Shown here piece after piece: positions 17,852-25,827 of a DNA stretch of 45,517 nt. The stretch spans positions 135,369-180,885 of the forward strand of contig WSYE01000012.1 in NCBI GenBank assembly GCA_009773665.1. The letters are read 5' to 3'. The DNA is from Desulfovibrionaceae bacterium. Lineage in GTDB: Bacteria; Desulfobacterota; Desulfovibrionia; Desulfovibrionales; Desulfovibrionaceae. The position numbers and the translations under genes are program-made. Within the stretch, counting starts at the first letter, position 1; every line of letters starts with the position of its first letter. Under the pieces are notes generated by a model that did not search any database, was not told where the DNA came from, and saw only the letters and a program-made list of their open reading frames with translations.

Positions 17852-18988
17852 GTGAAATCTATACCCACATGCCCCCAACCTGACAAGGTGATTCTCATTC
17901 ATCACGGAGCATTGGGGGACTTCCTAACCGTGTGGCCGGGCGCGCTGGCTCTCAGCCGGGACTCTCAGGGACGCAGCCTCTACTGGGCTGGCGCAGGAGA
18001 CAGGCTCCAATGGCTTGAACCGCTGGGGTTTTCTCCCTGCCCCGCAGCCCTGCGGAAAGTGCTGGACCGCCTGCACGGGGCAGACGCATGGCCGCAGGAA
18101 CTCGAAGGCTCCCTGACGCTCTGGTTCGTGCTGGATCGCGTGCCGGAGGTGCCGGAAAGCGCCTGCTGCCACTTCCTGAAGGCGCTTCCCACGCAGGAGT
18201 CAGGCGCAGCCGACGGACAAGAACCCCGTGATTTGCATCCGGGGATTTCCACGCGACAAGGCATGGACACCAGCCTCGCCCGGATCACCAGAGGAAATGA
18301 CCGTGAGCCTTATCGGGCCGTCCCGTTCTTTGGAGTTCCTGGCAAGAGTCGGCACGTGCGCGACGAATACGCGCGCGGGCTCGCCAATCTGGGGATACCG
18401 GCAGTTTCCGGCTGGCTGGGTGAATTCCGAAGGCTCTTCGCAGCGCAAAGAAAACCCGGCAGGCAGGTGCTGCTCTTTCCCGGTGCGGGCCATCCGGGCA
18501 AGCAGTGGCCCCTGGTTCAATATTTTCGACTGGCCGACATGATCCGCACCAAGGGCCTGGAACCGCTGTTCGTGCTCGGCCCTGCCGAACTGGAGCGCGG
18601 CCTGATTCCCGAGGGCCTGCCCTTTATAGCGCCGGATAATATGCACGCGCTCTCAAGTCTCATCCTTACGGCCAAGGCGGTTGTGGGCGCGGACACCGGC
18701 CCCATGCACCTGGCCGGGATGCTGGGCGTTCCCGGCGTGTCCCTGTTCGGGCCGACTGACTCAAGCGTGTGGGGGCCTGTGGGCATGCGGGAGGTGAACC
18801 TGGGCCTGGATTGCAGCCCATGCACCACCACCTGCGCCGATCTGGTGTGCCCGGAGCAGCGCTGCATGCGGGACATCCCGGCAGAGCGTGTCATGATGGA
18901 ATTGGAAGAGGCGTTCGCCAAATGCGAAACCGGCTTTCAAGACCCTGGTATTCTTGAAAGCCGGTTTCGTCAAAAGGAGGAAGAATGA
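17852..18988 (+). CDS. Glycosyltransferase family 9 (heptosyltransferase-like)
   Basis: A 378-aa protein resembling ADP-heptose:LPS heptosyltransferases (GT-B fold), which add heptose to lipopolysaccharide core at the inner membrane. Supporting segments are VILIHHGALGDFLTVWPG at the N terminus, LLFPGAGHPGKQWP, and VVGADTGPMHLAGMLGVPG followed by SLFGPTDSSVWGP, the GT9 donor-site signature. The acceptor is unknown. It starts with GTG at 17852 and has a weak upstream GAGA. The C-terminal about 20 codons run through a strong terminator-like hairpin (18925-18969), so the last residues (after KCETGF) may be an accidental extension. Confidence 0.82.
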   Translation: MKSIPTCPQPDKVILIHHGALGDFLTVWPGALALSRDSQGRSLYWAGAGDRLQWLEPLGFSPCPAALRKVLDRLHGADAWPQELEGSLTLWFVLDRVPEVPESACCHFLKALPTQESGAADGQEPRDLHPGISTRQGMDTSLARITRGNDREPYRAVPFFGVPGKSRHVRDEYARGLANLGIPAVSGWLGEFRRLFAAQRKPGRQVLLFPGAGHPGKQWPLVQYFRLADMIRTKGLEPLFVLGPAELERGLIPEGLPFIAPDNMHALSSLILTAKAVVGADTGPMHLAGMLGVPGVSLFGPTDSSVWGPVGMREVNLGLDCSPCTTTCADLVCPEQRCMRDIPAERVMMELEEAFAKCETGFQDPGILESRFRQKEEE

Positions 18989-19170
18989 AACAGATTAAGC
19001 AAGGACCGGGCCAACGAACAACAATCATCAAAAATAAACATAACATGCTAAATTATATCAATATTATTCAAGACATTTCCAACTTGAATCACACCTCAAC
19101 AGTATAAAAACTTGAACGACCCAAGCCCCGCCCCACCCAGGCGCCCATTCCCGGTATAAGAACTTTTACG
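18906..19170. repeat. Copy 1 of a diverged direct repeat (3' end of the GT9 gene plus trailer)
   Basis: This segment matches 19894-20165 by eye over about 250 nt with substitutions and small indels. Shared landmarks in order are the AACCGGCTTTCAAGA hairpin arm, GTCAAAAGGAGGAAGAAT, GCAAGG...CGGGCCAAC, ATTCAAGACA-like text, GTATAAAAACTTGAACG and finally GTATAAGAACTTTTACG. The repeat probably extends further upstream into the GT9 coding sequence. Confidence 0.75.
18925..18969 (+). terminator. Terminator-like hairpin inside the GT9 3' end
   Basis: An 18-bp perfect inverted repeat (CGAAACCGGCTTTCAAGA / its complement) with a 9-nt loop lies within the last 22 codons of the GT9 gene. It resembles an intrinsic terminator but has no good U tract; a diverged copy with a weaker stem is at 19924-19962. 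It may terminate or stabilise the transcript. Confidence 0.55.
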
Positions 19171-19910
19171 TGGAAGGCGTTCGAGTTCACTGCCTAGGAG
19201 GCGCTTTCCTGGGCAAGCGCGCCCCCTGCCCATGAACGAGCCCGACTTCCTGATCGTCGTGGTCCGCCCCGCTCGTCCGGTCAGCGTTTCGACCCCAAAA
19301 TCTTCACGAAAAGCCGTGACCTGAAGACTACCCAGGCCTCTGAGCGATCTGGAGCACTGTGCAGTACAAGAACTTATACGCCGTCATTCCAGACAGTTGA
19401 ACGCTGCATGTCCCTCTGAAAGCGCTATTTGCCACATCCGCACGGAGTGGGAAGCGTCCCTGGAGCGATCCGCTCTCATCTTCTTAGGGCTCTGAATCAA
19501 AGGGCGATTCCGGCAATGCTATTCCCCTTGGCTTATCTGCACGGCACTCCACGCTGAATCAGTTCAAGCCGGAGCGCGATGCAGGGCTGCCCGTGAAGAA
19601 TCCACGCTTGGAGGGAAGCAGGCAATGCCCATGAATCGCCGCATTCAAAGCAGCTTCCCCACGCATGCGCCGGGTTGGGCCATGAGGGGAGGCGCCCTCG
19701 CCCTGGTTCACTCCGCGAACCTCAGTGGACCGATTGGCACAGGCGTGACCCCACGCTGCGGCAGGGACCGGTCAATCCGTTTCGACAAAACGGAACCGTG
19801 AGGAATCAGGCGCAACGCAGCGCGCCTCGATCACCGCTATGATCGTGGCCGCTGTCCGGCGCAGTCCATGCTCCGCTGCGATGCTGGCTTGGGAAGCTGA
19901 AGAAAGGCTT
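19171..19910 (+). pseudogene. Decayed second copy of the GT9 gene (no intact ORF)
   Basis: No coding frame survives here, but several short blocks align in order with the intact GT9 gene. The best is 19727-19747 against 18749-18769 (16 of 21 identical, encoding FGPTDSS in the intact gene), at nearly the same distance from the shared hairpin (194 versus 176 nt). A TATCTGCACG block and the CTGAAGAA-like block before the hairpin also correspond. With the repeat copies on either side, this suggests a tandem duplication of about 18.18-19.17 kb whose second copy has decayed. Nothing else is recognised in this 740-nt stretch. Confidence 0.4.
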
Positions 19911-20165
19911 TAAAATGCAAAACCGGCTTTCAAGACCCTGGTATTTCTTGAAAGCCGACTTTGTCAAAAGGAGGAAGAATAAAACTTATATAGCAAGGGT
20001 CGGGCCAACATGTAAGAATCGGCAAAATTAACATTCAAACCGTTTGAATAATTCATTATATTTCAAGACAACTTCTTCCTCAAGCACGCCAAAGCTGTAT
20101 AAAAACTTGAACGAGCCAGGCCCGACCCCGCCCATACCCCCATCCGGGGTATAAATACTTTTACG
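19894..20165. repeat. Copy 2 of the diverged direct repeat, reaching the tsaC stop codon
   Basis: The partner of 18906-19170. Its last bases (GTATAAATACTTTTACG, 20149-20165) include the stop codon of the opposing tsaC gene at 20161-20163. Two 17-nt GTATAA...ACG motifs occur in each copy with the same 52-nt spacing (19102/19154 and 20097/20149). Confidence 0.75.
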
Positions 20166-20826
20166 ACTCCAGCACCACCAGGAAGCCTGCCCGCTCCAGC
20201 GCCTCCAAAGGCACTGCCCCCACCCGGTACACATACACCTCGCGCCCGCCGCGTGGCCGGACAACCGTGGAGGCCAAGCCCCCCGCCGGGCGCGGATCGC
20301 CCTTCAGCACGTAGTCAGACCCCATACACACGGCAGGGCTCAGGCGAGACAGTTCGCTCACGGCTGGGTCGCCGCTTACGTTGGCGCTGGTGGCCGCCAG
20401 CGGCATGCCGGTCTTCAGACACAGTTCGCGCGCTTGGGGATGGGGTGTCTGGCGAACAGACACGCACCCGCGCGCGTCCAGCAGCGGCGTTGGCAGGTCC
20501 TTCCGGGCAGGCACGATGATCGAGAGCGACCCCGGCCAAAAGAGGTCCATCAGCTCCATGGCGCTGTCGAAGCCGGGCCAGGACGCGGTGTCCGGGTCCA
20601 TCACCTGGGCCAGTTGCTCCCGCTCGCCGATGATGACCGGCAGCGGCTTGGAGCGCGGCCTGCCCTTGATGGCGTTCACCCGCTCCAGCGCCTTGGCGCT
20701 TCCCACAGAGGCCCCCAGCGCGTAGAAGGTCTCCGTGGGATAGACAATGCACCCGCCCCCGATGATGGTCAGAACCGCGCGGTCCAACTGAGATTCCGGG
20801 GAACCTGTTACCGTATCACACACCAT
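20161..20826 (-). CDS. tsaC: Threonylcarbamoyl-AMP synthase (Sua5/YrdC/TsaC)
   Basis: A 221-aa YrdC-fold enzyme that makes threonylcarbamoyl-AMP from threonine, bicarbonate and ATP, the first step in t6A37 tRNA modification. Typical segments are VYPTETFYALGASV, IKGRPRSKPLPVIIG and AATSANVSGDPAV. It is short and lacks the extra Sua5 C-terminal domain. A start at 20826 is chosen over upstream in-frame starts (20847, 20985) because AGGAGG lies about 8 nt before it. That ATG overlaps the putative ATG of the divergent GT2 gene (shared CATG at 20824-20827). Confidence 0.88.
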   Translation of the reverse strand: MVCDTVTGSPESQLDRAVLTIIGGGCIVYPTETFYALGASVGSAKALERVNAIKGRPRSKPLPVIIGEREQLAQVMDPDTASWPGFDSAMELMDLFWPGSLSIIVPARKDLPTPLLDARGCVSVRQTPHPQARELCLKTGMPLAATSANVSGDPAVSELSRLSPAVCMGSDYVLKGDPRPAGGLASTVVRPRGGREVYVYRVGAVPLEALERAGFLVVLES

Positions 20827-22477
20827 GAGCAACTCCTCCTCAGACATTATGGGCTTTTTTCCCAAGTTCGATCCGCGCAATCTGGCGACCCTGGCCGGAC
20901 CGCTGCCCACTTGGGCGCTCTCCACGGAAAGCTCCTGGCAGCAGTGGGGGCTGGCCGAAGGGATAGTTCGGGGAGCCCCCGGCAATCAAGTGCTGATATC
21001 GGCTGCGGCGGGGATTCTTTCCTGGTCCTGGCAGCAGCGTCCCCTGCACGCCCCGACCCTGGCCCTTCTCATCACCCTGGACGCCCAGTTGGGATTTCTT
21101 TCTCCCGAAAACCGCGCCTACCTGCTGGCACTGAAAAAGCGCCTGCGCCCGCTTCCGCCCAATCCCACCTGGGAGGACCTCTCGTCTGGAGGCGATGCAG
21201 CGAGCGTCTGCACTTTCCTGGAACAGGCCATGGCCGGACAGAACGGCGCGTCCTGGCTGGGCGAAGCCTGGGAGCAGATCGTGCGCCTGCCCGACAAAGA
21301 TAAGGCCGCAGCCCTGGTTGCCACAGGTGCGGGCGACCCGGTTCTGACGGCACGCCTGCTGGCCGAACTGGACGCGCAGCACGGCGTTTCCCCCGACAGC
21401 GACGAAATTTCCGGGTCCCCCTCGCCCTTCGCGCCCTGGCAGCACTTCATGTCCGGACGCAGAGCATTCCAGGCGGGCGACCGCCCCGCAGCAGTCCGGC
21501 ACTGGACGCCCCTTCAGGCGGCCATGCCCTGGAACGCGAACCTCACCCTGCTCCTGTGGGACGCGCTCAACATCGCGCCGCACGCGCCTCTGCCGCCGGA
21601 GCGCGCCGCAATCCTGGCCTATTCCTGGAACAAGGCGGAGCTCATCGTCCAGACGCTGGAGAGCGTCTTCGCCTCGGACATCGGGAACAATCCGGTGTTC
21701 GTGCTGGACAACGGCTCCACCGACGAAACGCCTGACGCCCTGAGGGCCGCCCGCGACCGGTTCGGCGCAGACCGCCTGCACGTGGTGACCCTGCCCGTGA
21801 ACGTAGGCGCGCCTGCCGCGCGCAACTGGCTGCTCTCGCTGCCCGAGGTCCGGGCCTGCCGCTATGCCGCCTTCCTGGACGACGACGTGCTCCTGCCGCG
21901 CGACTGGCTGGCAACATTATTGAACGCTGCCCTGCGCCATCCCGAGTGCGGCACGGTGGGCTGCTCCATCCGCGACCACGAGCACCCGCACGCCCTGCAA
22001 TCCGCCGACTATCACCTGCTGCACCGCCTGCCCGGCGAGGCAGGCCAGGAACCCGGCGACCGGCTGCGCGTCTTCAACAACTGCACCGGCACCCTGGACA
22101 GCGGTCTGTTTGCCTACGAGCGCCCCTGCCTGTCCGTGTCAGGCTGCTGCCACCTGCTGGACGTGTCGCTGCTGGACTCGGTGGGTGTGTTCGACGTGCG
22201 CTTCACCCCCACCCAGTTCGACGACCTGGACCGCGACATCCGCTCGTTTCTGGCCGGACGCCCCTGCCTGTACGCCGGACATCTGTCCATCGACCACGTG
22301 CAGCGCTCCAGCCTGCGTCAGGCGTCGTCGCCCGCGCAGGTAGCCCACATTCTGGGCAACAAGATCAAGTTGGAAGCCAAGTATGACGACAGGCAGATCG
22401 ACGACATGGTGAAGAAGAACCTGGAGATGGTCTGGCGGGATTTACTTACGAAGCAGGGCCAAATCTTAAGTATCTAA
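20825..22477 (+). CDS. Glycosyltransferase family 2 with N-terminal extension
   Basis: A 550-aa protein. The first about 255 residues are not recognised and are rich in Trp, Ala and Leu. Residues about 258-500 form a GT-A glycosyltransferase domain: AAILAYSWNKAELIVQTLES, FVLDNGSTDETPD, NVGAPAARNW, and the metal/nucleotide-binding DDD at about 352-354 (FLDDDVLLP). It probably transfers a sugar to an envelope or protein acceptor; donor and acceptor are unknown. The start is uncertain between ATG at 20825 and ATG at 20849, neither with a clear ribosome binding site; the first overlaps the tsaC start codon on the opposite strand. Confidence 0.8.
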   Translation: MSNSSSDIMGFFPKFDPRNLATLAGPLPTWALSTESSWQQWGLAEGIVRGAPGNQVLISAAAGILSWSWQQRPLHAPTLALLITLDAQLGFLSPENRAYLLALKKRLRPLPPNPTWEDLSSGGDAASVCTFLEQAMAGQNGASWLGEAWEQIVRLPDKDKAAALVATGAGDPVLTARLLAELDAQHGVSPDSDEISGSPSPFAPWQHFMSGRRAFQAGDRPAAVRHWTPLQAAMPWNANLTLLLWDALNIAPHAPLPPERAAILAYSWNKAELIVQTLESVFASDIGNNPVFVLDNGSTDETPDALRAARDRFGADRLHVVTLPVNVGAPAARNWLLSLPEVRACRYAAFLDDDVLLPRDWLATLLNAALRHPECGTVGCSIRDHEHPHALQSADYHLLHRLPGEAGQEPGDRLRVFNNCTGTLDSGLFAYERPCLSVSGCCHLLDVSLLDSVGVFDVRFTPTQFDDLDRDIRSFLAGRPCLYAGHLSIDHVQRSSLRQASSPAQVAHILGNKIKLEAKYDDRQIDDMVKKNLEMVWRDLLTKQGQILSI

Positions 22478-22508
22478 TGAAGCAAACACACCGAGGCTCA
22501 TCAAACCA

Positions 22509-22976
22509 TCATATATCTTTAGCGAACGACAACAATGCATCAACATTCTTCTTCAGTGTTTCTTTGTACTCTGGATTGTCACCGAACGACATGTAGTGGT
22601 GGTAGCATTGAATATCAATATCGCGTCCATATGCGTTCTTGTATTCCATCCAGGACTTGTCAAGCTTTTTTTGTTCAGCAGGTGAAAGAAAAACTTTATA
22701 TTGTGCCACAGCTGACTGGATTCGAGGAAAAACACCACGAAAGAAAGCATCGGCATTCCCTGGCCAGTTTGCTGGTTCAGGATAAACTTCACTTAATTCG
22801 CTTAACAAGACCGACCGAAAAACTATAGCCGCATTTCTTTTTGCATTCAGCCTATCCCGCCGGATTGTAAGTCTATGATTAACATAGTACAAAAACAATG
22901 GGATGATGACTGACGCAATGCCACCATAAAACAACCTCTCAGGGGTCAACACTTTTGCAATAGTATCCAAAACCAT
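22509..22976 (-). CDS. AT-rich hypothetical protein with one N-terminal membrane helix
   Basis: A 155-aa protein with a single membrane-spanning segment near residues 15-32 (LFYGGIASVIIPLFLYYV), followed by a basic stretch and a soluble, helical C-terminal domain. GGGGG before the ATG supports translation. Base composition is clearly more AT-rich than its neighbours, which suggests a horizontally acquired singleton inserted between the GT2 and trmH-like genes. I do not recognise the family. Confidence 0.6.
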   Translation of the reverse strand: MVLDTIAKVLTPERLFYGGIASVIIPLFLYYVNHRLTIRRDRLNAKRNAAIVFRSVLLSELSEVYPEPANWPGNADAFFRGVFPRIQSAVAQYKVFLSPAEQKKLDKSWMEYKNAYGRDIDIQCYHHYMSFGDNPEYKETLKKNVDALLSFAKDI

Positions 22977-23065
22977 GGATGCCCCCTAAGAACGTCGCCT
23001 TCAAATCACTGATAACACATAATCCGCTGCAACATTTTGCCCCAAAATCAAAGCCCAATGTGTCC

Positions 23066-23650
23066 CTATTTCTTGATCCAGCTCTCGTACTTATCCCGCA
23101 CCTCTTCCTCCGAGAGCATCGGCACCTCGTACATCCCCTTGGCCATGCGCTGGCGGAAGGCCTCGTACAGAATAACCGCCGCCGCCACAGACACGTTCAG
23201 GCTCTGCACCATGCCCTGCATGGGGATGTATATGTGGTCCGTGACCAGGGTTTGCAGGTCCTGGGCCACCCCGTCGTGCTCGTTGCCCAGAATCACCGCC
23301 GTGGGCATGGTCATGTCCCAGTCCGTGAGGGCCTTCGCGCCGGGGCCAAACCCCGTGGACAGCACCTGATGCCCGGTGTCCCTAAACGCGGTGACCATCT
23401 CGCGGGCGGACTTGTGCCGCTTTATCTCCACCCACTTCTTGGCCGAGGCCGAACTCTTGTGCCCCAGGGCCGGAAAGGCCGTGTCGGTATACAACAGATG
23501 CGCCTCACCCACGCCGAACGCGTCGCAGCTGCGGAGCACTGCGGAGACGTTGTGCGGGTCGTGGATGTTGTTCAGAACCAGAGCCAGGTCTTTCTGCCTG
23601 CGGGCCAAGACGTCCAGAATGCGCTGCTTGCGCTTGTCGGTGCGTTCCAT
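23066..23650 (-). CDS. TrmH/SpoU-family RNA 2'-O-methyltransferase
   Basis: A 194-aa SPOUT methyltransferase that methylates a ribose 2'-OH in tRNA or rRNA using S-adenosylmethionine in the trefoil knot. Motif 1 is NIHDPHNVSAVLRSCDAFGV, motif 2 AVILGNEHDGV, and motif 3 IPMQGMVQSLNVSVAAAVIL. It resembles TrmH (Gm18 of tRNA), but specificity within the family cannot be read from motifs. The start at 23650 is preferred over the extended frame from 23773 because homology begins there; AGGA lies about 9 nt upstream. Confidence 0.88.
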   Translation of the reverse strand: MERTDKRKQRILDVLARRQKDLALVLNNIHDPHNVSAVLRSCDAFGVGEAHLLYTDTAFPALGHKSSASAKKWVEIKRHKSAREMVTAFRDTGHQVLSTGFGPGAKALTDWDMTMPTAVILGNEHDGVAQDLQTLVTDHIYIPMQGMVQSLNVSVAAAVILYEAFRQRMAKGMYEVPMLSEEEVRDKYESWIKK

Positions 23651-24056
23651 CGTGAGTGTCCTAGAAGAGAATTTCCCCGTCCATGTGCCAGAGCTGGCTG
23701 AAGCGACGGCCAGCCGCCGTAGTGCTTTCGGGAGAGCCGTTGCCGACATGCCCCGCGAAGCGGCGGGGCGCACGGTAGCCTACGCGGCCTGGAGGGTCAA
23801 CGACGGCGACAGGGCGGCGTAAGCCGTGCGAGGCAGCTGTCCACGTGGTGAGTTCCGCCGCGAGTTTTCCAGCCAACGCGTCTCAGAGATGGCACTGCAC
23901 ACTGGCCGCGCCCCACCAAGCATCACGCATCGTTTTGCATAAGAGGACCAGCCCAACAGCCTCGTCACCAATCCACCGGAACAAGTGACCGCGTTGCACT
24001 TCGCGGCGCAAACACTGTAGTTTCAGTTCAATCTGATTATTCCGGGAGACACGCCG
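23651..24056. other. 406-nt intergenic region with an unconvincing small ORF
   Basis: The region separates divergent trmH-like and hydrolase genes. A minus-strand frame at 23661-23876 (71 codons, TTG start, ending WHMDGEILF) would lie just upstream of the trmH-like gene, but it has no ribosome binding site or recognised family. A GGGAG ribosome binding site for the hydrolase sits at 24044-24048. No repeats or RNA genes were recognised. Confidence 0.4.
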
Positions 24057-24860
24057 TTGGCTACTTTCATTCTCATTCATGGAGCGTTCCAAGGCAGCTG
24101 GGTGTGGAAAACAACGGCGGACATGCTCCGCTATGCCGGGCACAACGTGCTGACGCCGGGCCTGACGGGTCTTGGCGACCGCGCGCACCTGCTGCGCAAG
24201 GACCTGTCCCTGGCACATTACGTTGACGATGTGGTCAATGCCGCGTGCTTCGCGCACACCGGACCGGCGATCTTCGTGGGGCACAGTTTTTCCGGCCTCG
24301 TGGCCACGGCAGCTGCGGCGCGGCTGGAAGGCCTGGCCTGCGGGCTGATATATGTGGACGCGCTGATTCCCGAACCCGGCAAAGCCTTCCGGGACATGGC
24401 GGGAACGGAATTCAGCATGGTCCTGGCGGCTCACGTCCATGATGGCTGGCTGGTGAGGCCCTGGCCCCTGCCGGTATTCGGCGTGGCCGGGTCCGTGCTG
24501 GCTGAGGATTTCGCGGCTCGGCTCACCTCCACACCGTTGGCCGCCTTCACGGACCAGTACGACTTCCCTCATCCGGATGCGGGTCTCCCCCGCGCCTTCA
24601 TCCGATGCACCCGCAACCAAAATCCCTTGATTGTCGCGCAGGCGGCCAAGGCCAGGGAGTACGGCTTCGATTACCTGGAGATCGACTCCGGACACGCCCC
24701 CATGATCACCGCCCCCGACCTGCTGGCCGACGCCCTGGCGCGCTGCGCCGCCCGAATGCCGCTCAAGCCGTCCGCCGAGGTCTACAGTGCGTACTGCAAC
24801 CGGGGGCTGTTCAGGACTTCCCCCGCAAGGTCCGGCCAAACACTGGAGGCTGCGCCATGA
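24057..24860 (+). CDS. Alpha/beta-hydrolase
   Basis: A 267-aa alpha/beta-hydrolase of the esterase/salicylate-esterase-like group. The oxyanion-region HGAFQGSWVW follows beta-strand 3; the nucleophile elbow GHSFSG gives Ser77, and the catalytic His is in SGHAPMI (about residue 213). It starts at a TTG with GGGAG 8 nt upstream. The substrate is unknown. Its stop overlaps the start of the following ABC ATPase (ATGA), so the two are co-translated, an odd pairing with a molybdate-type transporter gene. Confidence 0.8.
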   Translation: MATFILIHGAFQGSWVWKTTADMLRYAGHNVLTPGLTGLGDRAHLLRKDLSLAHYVDDVVNAACFAHTGPAIFVGHSFSGLVATAAAARLEGLACGLIYVDALIPEPGKAFRDMAGTEFSMVLAAHVHDGWLVRPWPLPVFGVAGSVLAEDFAARLTSTPLAAFTDQYDFPHPDAGLPRAFIRCTRNQNPLIVAQAAKAREYGFDYLEIDSGHAPMITAPDLLADALARCAARMPLKPSAEVYSAYCNRGLFRTSPARSGQTLEAAP

Positions 24861-25573
24861 ACCTGATCATCGCCGCGACAAAGCGCCTGGCCCACTTCAC
24901 CCTGGACGTGGACATCATGCTGCCGTTGAACGGCGTGCACGCTGTGGTGGGGCCTTCGGGATCTGGAAAATCGACCTTGCTGCGCCTGATCGCCGGGCTG
25001 GACACCCCAGACAGCGGCATCGTCCACTTCAAGGGGTCCGTCTGGACGGACAGGCAACTGCGCGTGGACGTCGCCCCCAACAGGCGCCCCGTGGGCATGG
25101 TCTTTCAGGATTTCGCGCTGTTTGCGCACCTGACCATGCTGGAGAACGTCCAGTTCGCAACTGACGACGGTTTCTGGGCGGAATCGCTCATGCGCACGCT
25201 TGGCGTGTGGCCGATCCGCTTCGCCAAACCCGACCGGGTTTCAGGCGGAGAGCGCCAACGCTGCGCCATCTGCCAGGCCCTGGCGCGCAAACCTGAGCTC
25301 CTGCTGCTGGACGAACCCTTTGCCGCCCTCGATCCGGTTACGCGCCGGACCCTGGGGACCCTTCTGCGGGATACAGCCGACAAACTTGCCATCCCCATGA
25401 TCCTGGTGACCCACGATCTGGACGAGGCCCTGACCCTTTCCGATTCCATCCTGACGCTCGAGCGCGGGAATATTTCGTCCGGGTGGCTGGAGCAACGCAT
25501 CGAGGAACTGGAACAAAACGCTGCCAGAAGCAGAACGCTCCTGAAGCAGAAACACTCCGAAGCGAGGGCATGA
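24857..25573 (+). CDS. ABC transporter ATPase, molybdate/tungstate type (orphaned)
   Basis: A 238-aa ATPase with Walker A GPSGSGKST (about residues 32-40), the Q-loop, signature VSGGERQRC, Walker B LLLLDEPFAALD and the H-loop VTHDLDEAL. It is similar to ModC/WtpC-type subunits but lacks the C-terminal TOBE/Mop regulatory domain. The start at 24857 overlaps the hydrolase stop (ATGA) and has GGAGG 7 nt upstream, so the longer frame from 24605 is rejected. The permease that should follow is only a remnant (25570-25706), so this ATPase may be non-functional or may serve another ModB. A WtpA-like binding protein gene faces it at 25.8-26.6 kb. Confidence 0.85.
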   Translation: MNLIIAATKRLAHFTLDVDIMLPLNGVHAVVGPSGSGKSTLLRLIAGLDTPDSGIVHFKGSVWTDRQLRVDVAPNRRPVGMVFQDFALFAHLTMLENVQFATDDGFWAESLMRTLGVWPIRFAKPDRVSGGERQRCAICQALARKPELLLLDEPFAALDPVTRRTLGTLLRDTADKLAIPMILVTHDLDEALTLSDSILTLERGNISSGWLEQRIEELEQNAARSRTLLKQKHSEARA

Positions 25574-25706
25574 CCAACACCCTGTCGCTGGAAATCTACA
25601 ACGCAGTCTCAACAGGGGAATTCGAGACCGCCCTATGCTCTCGGTGGTGCTCGGGGCGGTCTCGGCTCTCATCATGGTGGCGCTCAAGCGCCTTGGGGCG
25701 CTGTAA
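25570..25706 (+). pseudogene. Remnant of a modB-type permease gene
   Basis: After the ATPase stop, an overlapping ATG opens MTNTLSLEIYNAVSTGEFET, which matches the C-terminal end of ModB permeases (compare TQTLALAIYDAFSAGKDAQ in the intact modB at 28.8-29.5 kb). A one-base frameshift then continues as MLSVVLGAVSALIMVALKRL up to TAA at 25704-25706. Only about 45 residues of a protein of about 220 remain, so the permease of this second mod-type cluster has been deleted. Confidence 0.8.
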
Positions 25707-25751
25707 TTCGCGGACACGTCTGCCGCTTTCAGCTCGCAATGCCCGTCAGGA

Positions 25752-25781
25752 CCGCCCGCATGTTGCAGCAGTACCGGGCGG
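25752..25781. terminator. GC-rich hairpin between convergent genes
   Basis: CCGCCCG (25752-25758) and CGGGCGG (25775-25781) form a 7-bp stem between the modB remnant and the opposing WtpA-like gene. It lacks a T tract, so termination is likely but not certain. Confidence 0.4.
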
Positions 25782-25827
25782 CGCCGACTCTTCTCATGAC
25801 GTGTTCACTCGCTTTGAGCCTTACGAC

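Noticed and set aside
23661..23876. 71-codon minus-strand ORF just upstream of the trmH-like gene
   Set aside because: TTG start without a ribosome binding site and no family match; kept only as a note.
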